59,342 nucleotides of DNA, from contig SXND01000275.1 in NCBI GenBank assembly GCA_005777235.1, positions 1 to 59,342 on the forward strand, given 5' to 3'. The notes under the pieces are model-generated. The model did not search any database and had not been told where the DNA came from. It saw only the letters and a list, made by a program, of their open reading frames with translations. This document shows, one piece after another, positions 1 through 9,298 of this stretch. How positions within the stretch are numbered: position 1 is the stretch's first letter; the number at the start of each line of letters is the position of its first letter. This DNA comes from Pseudomonadota bacterium. Its GTDB lineage: Bacteria; Tectomicrobia; Entotheonellia; Entotheonellales; Entotheonellaceae. The translations under genes and the position numbers were made by a program.

Positions 1-2
1 TG

Positions 3-128
3 CGCACTCTCGCCGAACGCACCGTCGAAGCCCTCTGGAGCGCCATTGGTAAGATCTATGATGCGGTCACCCCATCCCATTGCAACAACTTCTTCTATAA
101 AGCCGGATATGCAGTGCGTAAATTATGA
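3..128 (+). CDS. IS630-family transposase, C-terminal end (partial)
   Basis: The window opens inside a reading frame that runs 41 codons to a TGA stop at 126-128. The translated end contains ALWSAIG, then TPSHCNNFF and KAGY. This is the usual C-terminus of IS630/Tc1-type DDE transposases, where a tryptophan, a Cys-Asn pair and a final AGY follow the last catalytic glutamate. The catalytic core lies outside the window, so activity cannot be judged. Family assignment rests on this short tail only. Confidence 0.6.
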   Translation, partial: RTLAERTVEALWSAIGKIYDAVTPSHCNNFFYKAGYAVRKL

Positions 129-203
129 AAATGCTCTAGGAGTCAGGTGCACAGAGCGGGGAACCCCAAGGTGCTGTCACCGTGTCTGGCCTCTCAGCCT
201 GAG

Positions 204-1262
204 CTACCCTCGGGCCTGTTCCCGATAGAGCCCCAGTGCTTTCATCACGGGTGCGTCTGTGAAGCTAAACAGCAGTGCCGGGCGATTCCCCGTGTTGACG
301 TGCTCGTGAAACGTCCAGGTCGGCACGGTGAACACATCTTTGTCTTCCCACGCCAGACGTCGGTCGCCTACCAGCGAATATCCTGACCCTTCAATGACGT
401 GATAATTGCTACAGCACACGTGGCGGTGCGCCTTGGTGTGCTCGCCCGGACGCAGCATCTGAATGTAACAGGCGATGGTCGGCATGACTGGGTCGCCGGT
501 CAGCGGGTTGGTGTATTCGAGGATAATGCCATCAAACGGACTCCCCGTTTCCTGTGCCGCCAGCCGTTCTAAGGCGGTACGGGCCTGCGACAGGGGATAA
601 TGCCACAGCGGGGAGTAGTCGGCCGTAGGTGCTGATTCCCAGGCGGGCCGCAGGCCCCCGACGCTGTATTTCGCACTAGCGGGATTGGGCACCTCGTCGA
701 TGTCCTGCGACTCCTGGTGGTACTGCTCGTAGAAACCAGCTTCAAGGAGCCGAATCAGTGGCGTGTCCAGCCCATCGAGCCAGATCATTGGTGCGTCGGT
801 ATCGTTGGCGTGGTCATGCCAGGTCCAGTTGGGCGTCAACACGAGATCCCCGGGATACATCGGCACCCGGGTACCATTCACCACTGTATAGCCGCCCTCG
901 CCTTCAATGATCAGGCGCAGCGCCGAGGCCGAATGGCGATGGGCCCGGGCAATCTCCCCAGGCATGACAATTTGGATATTGGCGACCAGGGTGTTACTGG
1001 CCGAGACCCCATGGAGGGCGGGGTTGGTCAGCCGTAGCACGCGGCGTTCGGCCTGGTCTGTACCCACGAGCTGGGCGGCGCGGATGGCCTGAGGACGCAG
1101 GTCGTGCCAGTGCCAGACATAGGGCACCGCCTTGCTCGTGGGCTCAAGGCTGACGCCGCCAGAAGTCCAGGCTGGCGTAATGTGCTGGGAGTGGAGCTGT
1201 GCATAAAAGGCTTGCAGCTCCTCTTCGGGAGCCTCGATATGCGACCGTTGGAGCTTCAGCAT
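204..1262 (-). CDS. Two-cupin dioxygenase, gentisate 1,2-dioxygenase-like
   Basis: The product is 352 aa with two cupin barrels, the usual length and layout of gentisate/1-hydroxy-2-naphthoate dioxygenases, which use Fe(II) to cleave the ring of gentisate to maleylpyruvate. The first cupin carries PGEIARAHRHSASALR at about residues 101-116, with H108 and H110 as likely iron ligands, and a later WTWHDH. The second carries HTKAHRHVCCSNYH near residue 290. I chose the start at 1262 because AAAGGAGAT lies just upstream, whereas the longer frame has no such site. A luciferase-like monooxygenase lies upstream on the same strand, which would suit aromatic-compound breakdown. The true substrate is not shown by the sequence; salicylate or a related compound is possible. 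Confidence 0.8.
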   Translation of the reverse strand: MLKLQRSHIEAPEEELQAFYAQLHSQHITPAWTSGGVSLEPTSKAVPYVWHWHDLRPQAIRAAQLVGTDQAERRVLRLTNPALHGVSASNTLVANIQIVMPGEIARAHRHSASALRLIIEGEGGYTVVNGTRVPMYPGDLVLTPNWTWHDHANDTDAPMIWLDGLDTPLIRLLEAGFYEQYHQESQDIDEVPNPASAKYSVGGLRPAWESAPTADYSPLWHYPLSQARTALERLAAQETGSPFDGIILEYTNPLTGDPVMPTIACYIQMLRPGEHTKAHRHVCCSNYHVIEGSGYSLVGDRRLAWEDKDVFTVPTWTFHEHVNTGNRPALLFSFTDAPVMKALGLYREQARG

Positions 1263-1377
1263 GGTGCATCTCCTTTTGGATGGTCTCATCTGCCTTGTGC
1301 GGGCACTGCGATACATGGTGACAACTGGGAGGGGCGGCGTCAGCCCGCCGCAAGGTGCTGACTGACGCGATGCGGAG

Positions 1378-2550
1378 CTAGTGTGCACGGGCTGCATAAT
1401 CCTGGCGGGCCCGATCAATGGCCTGCACGCGTCCAGCCGTCAAGCTGTCACGACGCTCAAACGCCCAGCGATTGGACGCCGCCGTGCTCAGGACGGTGCC
1501 TTGGAACTGCGGCATGACATAGCGCGCCAGCAATTCGTAGCTGAGCAGCATCTTGTCCCGTGGAGCCCAGTCGATGGTCTGGACGAGCAAGCCACCGTAG
1601 CCACCACTGCGCTCTTCCAGTTGTTTGATCCCGGCCACACAGTCGTCCGGCGTGCCGACAATCCAAAAACCGGCATCAGACATGAAATCAATGACTTTGT
1701 CGAGTGGACCGTCAAAGACGGGCCGCCGTCCGTTCGTGCCCTCGGAATATTCTCGCAAGTAGCGACCGGCACCCATCCGCGCTTGTTCCCGGGCCTCCTG
1801 GCGCGTTTCCGCAATGTGGACGGGAATCACCAGACGCCAATCTTCCCGGTGGACCTCCTGCCCATGCTCTGCCGCCGACTCCTCGGCAATACTCCACAGG
1901 CGTTGCAGGTCCGAGGCGTTGTTGGGCGAGGGATCACGAGGTACCGTGATCGTCAGCACGGCTGCGCCATGTTTCCCAGCCAGCACCACACCAGCGGGGG
2001 ATTGCACCGAGGCCACAGCGATAGGCATGTGCGGCCGCTGATAGGGCCGCAGCTGCAACAGGGCCTCATTGAGCTCAAACCAGTCGCTCTTATAGGTCAG
2101 TGGCTCCGTCTCAGTGAAGAGGCGCATAATCACGCCGAGGGCTTCATCCATGCGTTGCCGCTGCACCGTGTGATCAATGCCCATCATGTAGGCATCGCTC
2201 GCCAGGGCACCAGGCCCCACACCCATCATGACCCGACCCCGCGTCATATGATCGAGCTGCACCATCCAGTTGGCCACCATGAACGGATGATGGTACGGCA
2301 AGCTAATGACGCCCGTGCCCAACTTGATATGGCGGGTGCGTTCCGCCGCCGCGGCAATAAAAATTTCTGGCGACGAAATAATTTCCCACCCGGCGCTATG
2401 GTGCTCACCAATCCACGCTTCATCAAATCCTAAGTCATCCAGCCACTCGACCAGTTCCATGTCGCGGGCAATCGCCAGGGTGGGATTTTCCCCAACGCGG
2501 TGGAAAGGGCCCATAAAAACACCGAATTTCATGCGATCTGGGAGACTCAT
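1378..2550 (-). CDS. LLM-class flavin-dependent oxidoreductase (luciferase-like)
   Basis: A 390-aa protein of the bacterial luciferase-like (FMN- or F420-dependent) TIM-barrel superfamily. It begins MKFGVFMGPFH and carries EAWIGEHHS, the usual strand-2 motif of this family, then LGTGVISLPYHHP and LDHMTRGRVMMGVGPG, all in the expected order. The start at 2550 is preceded by GAGGAG. It ends about 115 bases before the cupin dioxygenase on the same strand, so the two may be cotranscribed and act on one aromatic or organic substrate. Substrate and cofactor cannot be read from the sequence. Confidence 0.85.
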   Translation of the reverse strand: MSLPDRMKFGVFMGPFHRVGENPTLAIARDMELVEWLDDLGFDEAWIGEHHSAGWEIISSPEIFIAAAAERTRHIKLGTGVISLPYHHPFMVANWMVQLDHMTRGRVMMGVGPGALASDAYMMGIDHTVQRQRMDEALGVIMRLFTETEPLTYKSDWFELNEALLQLRPYQRPHMPIAVASVQSPAGVVLAGKHGAAVLTITVPRDPSPNNASDLQRLWSIAEESAAEHGQEVHREDWRLVIPVHIAETRQEAREQARMGAGRYLREYSEGTNGRRPVFDGPLDKVIDFMSDAGFWIVGTPDDCVAGIKQLEERSGGYGGLLVQTIDWAPRDKMLLSYELLARYVMPQFQGTVLSTAASNRWAFERRDSLTAGRVQAIDRARQDYAARAH

Positions 2551-2848
2551 AGACGTCGCTGCTCCTCTGGCTCTCGCCTAGGCACGCTGCGCGTGACCTC
2601 GCCACAACGTGGTGGAAGAATGGGGGATTTTGGTCATTATAGCCTCTCTCTACAGCTGGAGCAACCAGCGCGCACCCGCCGGCAGGGGCTGACGCTCTGC
2701 CCCAGGCAGACCCGGGCGCAGCACCGTGCGTGCCACGGAGTGACCAGGGCTGCGTTGGCGCCTGGTCTCTGCTACAGTTGTGAGCGCGCCGCACCGCGGC
2801 GCCAGCATGGCTCACCCACAGCACGCACCGAGACAGGGGATACACTGC

Positions 2849-3853
2849 ATGACGGAAAACGCACGTCGCTACATGGTGTACGGGATTGGCAACGGGATTG
2901 TCGACAAGCAGATCAAAATTACCGACAGTGAACTCGCAGACCTCCGCCTCAGCAAAGGGCATATGGAGCTGTCCGACCAGGCAGAGCAGGCACGCATCCT
3001 GGCCTACCTCGGCAATCGTGAGAGCGAGCTCCACGCTGGCGGGTCCGCCGCGAATACCATCGTCGGCATCGCCCAGATGGGCGGGGCGGTGGCGTATACG
3101 TGCTCGTTGGCCGCGGATGATTTAGGGCAGCATTACGCAGCGGATTTCGCCACGCTGGGGATCCGTCTCACCAGTCAGCTCAAACCGCAAGCGCACACCG
3201 GCTTGTGTGTCGTGCTGGTGACGCCGGACGGCGAACGCACCATGAAAACGTATCTCGGGGCGTCGGTCCACCTCAGCCCTGAGGACGTCGATGAAGCGCT
3301 GCTTGCCCAATCCCACTGGCTCTACCTAGAAGGGTATCTCCTCACTGGGGATGCAACGCGTGCCGCCACGTTTCACGCCCTGGAACTGGCGCGCCGGCAC
3401 GGCACAAAGGTGGCGTATTCTTTTTCTGACGGCTTTGTAGTCGCGGGGTTTCGTGAGGATATCGAACGCATTGTCACCACCTACGCCGATCTGATCTTTG
3501 CCAACGAGCTCGAAGCCGCCGCCTATACCGGTCAGCGCGACCCGCAGGCGTCCCTCCAGGCCATTGTGCAAGACGGCCCACAGGCGTGTGTCACGTGTAG
3601 CGAAAATGGCTCGTATATCCATTATGCAGGAGTGACCCACTATGTGCCGGCCTTTGCGGCGCAGCCGGTGGATCTCACTGGGGCAGGTGACATGTATGCT
3701 GCGGGTGTGCTCTATGGCTTGGCACGACACGCGACTCCCGAACGGGCAGCCACCCTCGGGGCCTGTGCCGCCTCGTATGTGGTCAGCCAAATGGGCGCCC
3801 GCTTCACAGGCGATCTGACCACAACCGTGCGCGATATTCTTGGGAGTGCATAG
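2849..3853 (+). CDS. PfkB-family sugar/nucleoside kinase (adenosine kinase-like)
   Basis: A 334-aa ribokinase-fold protein. The N-terminal PfkB signature region shows ELHAGGSAANTIVGIAQMGG, and the C-terminal signature DLTGAGDMYAAG contains the GAGD anion hole and catalytic aspartate. An N-terminal YGIGNGIVDK replaces the usual GN-LxD opening and resembles bacterial adenosine kinase-like members. I start at the ATG at 2849 rather than the in-frame ATG at 2780, because homology begins only after it and the extra 23 residues look non-coding. It diverges from the luciferase-like gene; the roughly 300 bases between them must hold both promoters, but I see no convincing box. The phosphoryl acceptor is unknown. 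Confidence 0.85.
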   Translation: MTENARRYMVYGIGNGIVDKQIKITDSELADLRLSKGHMELSDQAEQARILAYLGNRESELHAGGSAANTIVGIAQMGGAVAYTCSLAADDLGQHYAADFATLGIRLTSQLKPQAHTGLCVVLVTPDGERTMKTYLGASVHLSPEDVDEALLAQSHWLYLEGYLLTGDATRAATFHALELARRHGTKVAYSFSDGFVVAGFREDIERIVTTYADLIFANELEAAAYTGQRDPQASLQAIVQDGPQACVTCSENGSYIHYAGVTHYVPAFAAQPVDLTGAGDMYAAGVLYGLARHATPERAATLGACAASYVVSQMGARFTGDLTTTVRDILGSA

Positions 3854-3865
3854 CAGGGAAGGAAG

Positions 3866-3940
<75 letters not shown>

Positions 3941-3957
3941 TTGCGAAACAAAACGCA

Positions 3958-4030
<73 letters not shown>

Positions 4031-4073
4031 AAAGCGGGTGCTGGACGCCCCCCAGCCAATGGAAAGCCCGCAA

Positions 4074-4102
4074 AGGATACTGGCTCAGGCCGCACTTGTC
4101 AA
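4074..4102 (-). promoter_or_regulatory. Sigma-70-type promoter for the tRNA-Lys/tRNA-Glu unit
   Basis: Read on the minus strand: TTGACA (4097-4102), 17 bases, then TATCCT (4074-4079). The -35 box is perfect and the -10 box is fair. It points at tRNA-Lys, whose 5' end is 44 bases downstream of the -10 box. Confidence 0.7.
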
Positions 4103-4140
4103 TATAAGGACACAAAGTCCTGTAGTGGTAAGAAAAACTC

Positions 4141-4169
4141 TTGCGCCTGCGAGAACGCTCTGCTAGAGT
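4141..4169 (+). promoter_or_regulatory. Possible sigma-70-type promoter for ilvE
   Basis: TTGCGC (4141-4146), a 17-base spacer, then TAGAGT (4164-4169), 70 bases before the ilvE start. The match is moderate and no other good candidate lies in this gap. Confidence 0.4.
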
Positions 4170-4238
4170 AGTTCACCTCGAAAAAGCTGAGTTCGCCACA
4201 CGGGCACTGGTACCTTGGGTCTCAGAGGAAGAAGCCCC

Positions 4239-5153
4239 ATGCAAGCCACACAGAAAATTTGGATGGACGGACAGTTTGTTGATTGGGACAAGGCGCAGGT
4301 GCATGTGCTCAGTCACACGCTGCACTATGGCCTTGGGGCGTTCGAGGGCATCCGGTGCTATGATACCGCACAGGGGCCAGCCGTGTTCCGCCTCCAGGAA
4401 CACGTGGAGCGCTTGTTCCAGTCGGCTCACATCGCCGGTATGAAGATGTCGTGGGCGCAGGATGATATTACGCGGGCGATTCTGGAGACTATCCGCATCA
4501 ATCAGGTGCGTGAGTGCTATATTCGCCCCTTGATCTATCTGGGTTACGGGGAGATGGGCATTAATAATAGCCACAATCCCGTGTGCACCGCCATCGCCGT
4601 CTGGCCCTGGGGGGCCTATCTGGGTGAAGGGGCGCTAGATGCGGGGATTCGCGTCTGTGTCTCCTCGTTTGCCCGCCATCATGTGAACGTCATGATGACC
4701 AAAGCGAAAATTGTCGGCAATTACGCCAATTCCCAACTCGCCAAGATGGAAGCCATCAACGCGGGCTACGATGAAGCCATTCTGTTGGACGTCCAGGGCA
4801 ATGTCTCGGAAGGCTCGGGCGAAAATATCTTTATTGTGCGTCGCGGTGAACTTAAAACGCCACCCCTGACGTCCATTCTCGAAGGCATCACCCGGAATTC
4901 CGTGATCGATTTAGCCCGCCATCTTGGTCTGACAGTGCACGAAGCCATTTTCTCGCGGGATGAGTTGTACATCGCTGACGAGGTATTCTTTACCGGGACT
5001 GCCGCAGAAATTACCCCCATCCGGGAAGTGGATCACCGCACCATTGGCACGGGTCGCCCCGGGCCGCTCACCAACAAACTGCAGCAAGCGTTCTTCCGTG
5101 TGGTGCAAGGGAAGGATGATACCTTCAAAGCCTGGCTCACCCATGTGGCGTAG
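4239..5153 (+). CDS. ilvE: Branched-chain amino acid aminotransferase
   Basis: A 304-aa fold-type IV PLP enzyme that interconverts Leu, Ile or Val and the matching 2-oxo acids. The opening [20 protein letters not shown] and [13 protein letters not shown] are typical IlvE features. K157 in [12 protein letters not shown] aligns with the PLP-binding lysine of E. coli Ilv[21 protein letters not shown] contains the conserved glutamate and SEG-GEN loop, and [12 protein letters not shown] follows. The start at 4239 has AGAGGAAG upstream; an ATG eight codons earlier lacks support. It stands alone, with tRNAs behind it on the opposite strand. Confidence 0.93.
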   Translation: MQATQKIWMDGQFVDWDKAQVHVLSHTLHYGLGAFEGIRCYDTAQGPAVFRLQEHVERLFQSAHIAGMKMSWAQDDITRAILETIRINQVRECYIRPLIYLGYGEMGINNSHNPVCTAIAVWPWGAYLGEGALDAGIRVCVSSFARHHVNVMMTKAKIVGNYANSQLAKMEAINAGYDEAILLDVQGNVSEGSGENIFIVRRGELKTPPLTSILEGITRNSVIDLARHLGLTVHEAIFSRDELYIADEVFFTGTAAEITPIREVDHRTIGTGRPGPLTNKLQQAFFRVVQGKDDTFKAWLTHVA

Positions 5154-5289
5154 ATGACCAGGGGCTCGCACCTCGACCGTTCGCCTCGCGTAGTACCCCC
5201 TGACCCTTTGGTCCAGGCACACAACGCAGGATACATGGGCCCTGTGCCGGGCACGCTATTGGTATTTTCCGGGAGCGGAGGTCGGGAAG

Positions 5290-5994
5290 ATGATCCATAC
5301 AAAAGTGTTATTGGTGGATCACGAACCATGGACCTATGATGGACTCACCCTCGGCCTAGCCAAGCGGGGGTACGAAATGCATACCGCCCCTTCCATGGCG
5401 CGAGCGATCACCCTCGCCGGGGCGCACGCTTACCAGGCAGCGTTGGTGTCACTGGCCTTGGCACCTGAGAAGACGATGCTGGCGGGTCTGCATAGCGAAA
5501 TCCCCGACTTGCCTGTGATTCTCATGCATGCGCCAGAGCAGGCCCACGACATCCCAGCGCCCATGTTGCATGTCGTGACGAATGCCATTGCTCTCCCCTT
5601 GAGTCTGGAACCAGTGTGTTTGATGTTGGATCGCACGATGGAGCTTGCTTCGTTACGTGCGCAGGTGCGGCAGCATCGCCAATTCTGGTGCCTGCCCCAG
5701 ACGACGGAAACCACATCGGGCCTCCCAGGAGGCGAGGGCGACGGCACGCCTGGGCGTCTGGAAGAAATGCTCATACGCCGCTTGCGCGCGCTCATCCCGA
5801 GTTTAGCCCTGCTCGGGAAAGGCTCCTTGCATCGGGCGGTGCTGACATATGTAGAAAAATTACTCGTCACCGTCGTCGTGCATGAATGCCATGGCAATCA
5901 GGTCAAAGCGGCCACCATTCTGGGGATTAATCGCAATACTCTGCGCAAGAAAATACACGAGTTCTGCCTCTCGTCGCCGCACCATACGCCGTGA
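5290..5994 (+). CDS. Response-regulator-like protein with Fis-type HTH, phosphoacceptor apparently missing
   Basis: A 234-aa protein with an N-terminal CheY-like region (about 1-120) opening KVLLVDHEPWTYDGL, and a C-terminal Fis-type helix-turn-helix (about 185-228) containing HECHGNQVKAATILGINRNTLRKK. That HTH is the DNA-binding end of NtrC-class activators, but no AAA+ sigma-54-contact domain lies between. In the receiver region the second acidic residue of the DD pair is His. Where the phosphorylated Asp is expected after the third strand (AALVSLAL) there is no Asp. It may therefore act without phosphorylation, as in PrrA/RegA-like or pseudo-receiver proteins. It ends 10 bases before the GlmU-like gene. 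Confidence 0.7.
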   Translation: MIHTKVLLVDHEPWTYDGLTLGLAKRGYEMHTAPSMARAITLAGAHAYQAALVSLALAPEKTMLAGLHSEIPDLPVILMHAPEQAHDIPAPMLHVVTNAIALPLSLEPVCLMLDRTMELASLRAQVRQHRQFWCLPQTTETTSGLPGGEGDGTPGRLEEMLIRRLRALIPSLALLGKGSLHRAVLTYVEKLLVTVVVHECHGNQVKAATILGINRNTLRKKIHEFCLSSPHHTP

Positions 5995-6004
5995 GATCTC
6001 TAGT

Positions 6005-6757
6005 ATGAGCGCATCTGCTCCTCTCGCTATCGTGGTTATCGCTGCCGGCAAAGGCACCCGGATGCGGTCGCCGCTCGCCAAAGTGCTGCATCCGCTGGCG
6101 GGTCGCCCCCTGGTCACACATGTGCTTGATGCCGCCGTGTCCCTCCAACCGCAGCACACGGTGGTCATCGTCGGGCATCAAGCGGAAGCGGTCCGCCAGG
6201 TCTGCGCGCCCTACGGCGTCACTTGTGTGCTGCAAGAGCCGCAGCTCGGCACGGGGCATGCCGTGGCCCAAGCTGAGCCCGTGTTGGCCGATTTTCCTGG
6301 GGATGTGGTCGTACTCTATGGCGATGTGCCGCTCCTGCAGCCCGCCACGTTACGAACCTTATGCGACACCCATCAGCGTCAGCAGGCCACGCTCACGGTC
6401 CTGACGGCGCACCTCGATCCGCCCACCGGGTATGGTCGCATTGTGCGCGACAGTGCCGGACGCATTGCCCGGATTGTTGAAGAACGCGATGCCTCGGAGG
6501 CCGAGCGTGCCCTGCACGAGATTAACAGCGGGGTATACTGTCTCAAGGCGTCCTTCCTGTTTCCGGCCTTGCACCGCGTGGGGCAGCGCAACGCCCAGGG
6601 CGAACAGTATCTCACCGATGTGGTAGCTATCGCCGTGGCTGAGCGGCAGCATGTGGCGGACCTCGCCGTGACGGATACGCACGAGGTATGTGGGGTCAAT
6701 ACCCCGGATGAACTGGCACAGCTCAACACGTTGTTGCAGCAACGGCAGCGCAGCTGA
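6005..6757 (+). CDS. GlmU-like N-acetylglucosamine-1-phosphate uridylyltransferase, single domain
   Basis: The 250 aa match only the N-terminal nucleotidyltransferase half of GlmU, which makes UDP-GlcNAc from UTP and GlcNAc-1-P. AAGKGTRMRSPLAKVLHPLAG is the nucleotide-binding signature region. YGDVPLL carries the metal-binding Asp; TGYGRIVR, IVEERDA and EINSGVY follow in the right order. The left-handed beta-helix acetyltransferase half (about 200 aa more in full GlmU) is absent: the frame stops and the helicase gene begins 16 bases on. The acetyltransferase step must be supplied elsewhere, or this is a paralogue acting on another sugar phosphate. The start at 6005 is set by homology; its ribosome site is weak. 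Confidence 0.82.
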   Translation: MSASAPLAIVVIAAGKGTRMRSPLAKVLHPLAGRPLVTHVLDAAVSLQPQHTVVIVGHQAEAVRQVCAPYGVTCVLQEPQLGTGHAVAQAEPVLADFPGDVVVLYGDVPLLQPATLRTLCDTHQRQQATLTVLTAHLDPPTGYGRIVRDSAGRIARIVEERDASEAERALHEINSGVYCLKASFLFPALHRVGQRNAQGEQYLTDVVAIAVAERQHVADLAVTDTHEVCGVNTPDELAQLNTLLQQRQRS

Positions 6758-6772
6758 AGCGGAGGCAGGCGT

Positions 6773-8974
6773 ATGACAGCAGTCTTGCAAGCGAACCTCA
6801 ATCCTCCCCAACAGCAAGCCGTGCAGCATAGCGTGGGGCCCCTGCTCATCCTGGCTGGGGCGGGATCGGGGAAAACCCGCGTCATTACGCATCGCATTGC
6901 CCATCTGATCCAGACGTGTGGTGTCCGGCCCGAGCAGATTCTCGCCGTCACGTTTACCAATAAGGCCGCCGAGGAAATGCGCCAGCGCGTGCAGCAGCTC
7001 CTCGGCACCTCGACCTTACCGCTGTGGCTCAGTACCTTTCACGCCGCCTGCGCCCGTCTCTTACGGCGCGAAGCCGAGGTCATGCAGCTGTCGCCGCAGT
7101 TTGTCATTTATGACACCGCCGACCAGCTCGCGCTCATCAAACAGTGCGCCCAGGAACTGAAAATTGACCAGGATCTCTATGCCCCGCAGTCGATCATGCG
7201 GCGTATCAGCGCCCTCAAAAATGAGCTGATTGACCCCGACATGTACCTGCGTGAGGCTGGTACGTTCGGCCTAGATGAGGCCGTCGGGCGGGTCTATCCG
7301 CTGTACCAAACCGTCTTACGCACCAATGCTGCAGTGGATTTCGACGATCTCCTGATGCTCTGCGTACAGTTGTTCCGCCGCCATCCTCCCGTGCTGGAGC
7401 GCTACCAGCAGCGTTGGCAGTACATCATGGTGGACGAATATCAGGACACCAACATGGCGCAATACCACTTGTTGCATCTCCTGGCTGCCGGGCACCGCAA
7501 TCTCTGCGTGGTCGGGGACGACGACCAGAGCGTGTACCGCTTTCGGGGCGCCAATGTGCGGAACATTCTCAATTTTGAGCGTGATTATCCCGATGCCACG
7601 GTGATCAAGCTGGAGCAAAATTATCGCTCCACCAGCACCATCCTGGACGCGGCCACCGCCGTGGTGGCGAAAAATCCCGGTCGGAAAGACAAAACCCTGT
7701 GGACCGATAACGCCCGCGGCGGGCCGATTGGTTATTTTTGTGCGCAAGATGATGTCCACGAAGCAGAGACCATTTGCCAGAATATCGCCGGGCTGCATCG
7801 CGCCGAAGCGCTGCCATATCGCCACTTTGCGGTGCTGTACCGCACGAATGCCCAGTCGCGGGCACTGGAAGACGGTCTGCGCCGTTCAGCCATTCCGTAT
7901 CAAATTGTCGGTGGCCTGCGTTTCTATGATCGCCAGGAGATCAAGGACGTCTTATCCTATCTGCGACTGCTCGTCAATCCGCGCGACATGCTAAGTTTGC
8001 GGCGTATTATCAATGTGCCACGCCGGGGAATCGGTCAAACGACCTGGAGTAAAGTCGAAGCCCTCGCGGCCGAGCGTGGGGTGACCGGCTTGGCAGCGCT
8101 TGACGTGGCTCTCACCGCCGACCTGGTGAACCGAGGCACCCTGGCCAAGTTGCAGGCGTTTGACGCTCTGCTGCGAGGCCTCATGCAGGAAGCCCCACAG
8201 ATGAGCGTGGCCGACTTGACCCGCGAGGTGTTGGCGCGGACGGGCTACGAAGCCCAGCTCAAGGAAGAACGCACGCCGGAAGCGCAGACGCGCCTCGAAA
8301 ATATCAGCGAATTAGTCAATGCGGCCGACGAGTTTGACCGCCAGAGTCCTGGGGCCAGTCTGCAAGAATTTTTGGAGCGTACGGCCTTATCCTCCGATCA
8401 GGACAACCTGTCAGACGACAGCGGCACGGTGCTCCTGATGACGCTTCATGCCTCCAAGGGCTTAGAATTTCCCGTCGTCTTCATTGCCGGGATGGAAAAC
8501 GGCTTGTTCCCGCACAGCCGTTCGTTTGACGAGCCCGCCCAAATGGAAGAAGAACGCCGTCTGTGCTACGTAGGGATGACTCGGGCGGAACAACGCCTGT
8601 TTCTCACCAGTGCGTCAAAGCGACGCATCTATGGCATGGAGCAAAATCACACGCCATCGCTGTTCCTCAACGACGTGCCACCCGCCTGCATCCATGACTA
8701 TTCCTCACAGCCGGTGCTTATGGGCGTGCGGCAACCATGGGCCACTCCGCAGGCCGCAACGCCAGCGCCAGCCAAACCCGGTGCCGTGGCACGGAGCGCC
8801 CCAGGGATGGTCCCGGCCTACGCCGTGGGGAGTCAGGTGGTACATCAACAGTTTGGCCGTGGCGTGGTGCAGCGCCGTGAGGGCGATGGCGAGCAACTGA
8901 AACTGACAGTAGCCTTTCGCGACTATGGCATCAAAAAGCTGTTGGCCAAGTATGCACAAATGCAGGTGTTATAG
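6773..8974 (+). CDS. pcrA: ATP-dependent DNA helicase PcrA/UvrD
   Basis: A 733-aa superfamily 1A 3'-5' helicase for DNA repair and clearing of protein roadblocks. All the motifs are visible: LAGAGSGKT (motif I), TFTNKAAEEM (Ia), VDEYQDTN (II), VVGDDDQSVYRFRGA (III), EQNYRST (IV), TLHASKGLEFPVVF (V) and YVGMTRAEQRLFLTSA (VI). The last 50 residues, beginning VGSQVVHQQFGRGVV, match the Tudor-like tail through which PcrA/UvrD binds RNA polymerase. The length is normal. GCGGAGGCAGG precedes the start, and the gene appears to be in an operon with the GlmU-like gene and possibly gatCA. Confidence 0.95.
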   Translation: MTAVLQANLNPPQQQAVQHSVGPLLILAGAGSGKTRVITHRIAHLIQTCGVRPEQILAVTFTNKAAEEMRQRVQQLLGTSTLPLWLSTFHAACARLLRREAEVMQLSPQFVIYDTADQLALIKQCAQELKIDQDLYAPQSIMRRISALKNELIDPDMYLREAGTFGLDEAVGRVYPLYQTVLRTNAAVDFDDLLMLCVQLFRRHPPVLERYQQRWQYIMVDEYQDTNMAQYHLLHLLAAGHRNLCVVGDDDQSVYRFRGANVRNILNFERDYPDATVIKLEQNYRSTSTILDAATAVVAKNPGRKDKTLWTDNARGGPIGYFCAQDDVHEAETICQNIAGLHRAEALPYRHFAVLYRTNAQSRALEDGLRRSAIPYQIVGGLRFYDRQEIKDVLSYLRLLVNPRDMLSLRRIINVPRRGIGQTTWSKVEALAAERGVTGLAALDVALTADLVNRGTLAKLQAFDALLRGLMQEAPQMSVADLTREVLARTGYEAQLKEERTPEAQTRLENISELVNAADEFDRQSPGASLQEFLERTALSSDQDNLSDDSGTVLLMTLHASKGLEFPVVFIAGMENGLFPHSRSFDEPAQMEEERRLCYVGMTRAEQRLFLTSASKRRIYGMEQNHTPSLFLNDVPPACIHDYSSQPVLMGVRQPWATPQAATPAPAKPGAVARSAPGMVPAYAVGSQVVHQQFGRGVVQRREGDGEQLKLTVAFRDYGIKKLLAKYAQMQVL

Positions 8975-9004
8975 TCATGCAGCGTACGCGAGGGAGGGGC
9001 AGCC

Positions 9005-9292
9005 ATGGCGCTCTCTGAGGCTGAAGTGGATCATGTAGCCCAATTGGCGCATCTCGCCCTGCGCCCCGAGGAGCGACAGCATTTGACCGAACAATTGAAC
9101 ACAATTCTTGACTATGTGGCCCAACTCAACGCCGTGCTCACCGACGGAGTGGAGCCGACGGCGCATGTGCTCGATCTGGTCAATGTCTTCCGCGAGGATA
9201 CCGTGTCCGAGCCGTTCGGGGCGGACGCTGCCCTGGCCAATGCCCCGGAAACCGTGCATCACTTCTTCGTGGTGCCTAGGATTGTTGAGTAA
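9005..9292 (+). CDS. gatC: Asp-tRNA(Asn)/Glu-tRNA(Gln) amidotransferase subunit C
   Basis: The 95 aa are typical for GatC, the small belt subunit that stabilises GatA and GatB in the transamidosome. Family features are VDHVAQLAHLALRPEE at the start, TEQLNTILDYVAQL in the middle and a C-terminal PETVHHFFVVPRIVE. GAGGGAGGGG lies just upstream of the start. It sits 6 bases before gatA. gatB is not in the window, so the complex is encoded at two loci. Confidence 0.93.
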   Translation: MALSEAEVDHVAQLAHLALRPEERQHLTEQLNTILDYVAQLNAVLTDGVEPTAHVLDLVNVFREDTVSEPFGADAALANAPETVHHFFVVPRIVE

Positions 9293-9298
9293 TCTCCT

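Noticed and set aside
1381..2433. 350-aa plus-strand frame opposite the luciferase-like gene
   Set aside because: Shadow of a GC-rich coding region; composition is unlike a protein and no family features are seen.
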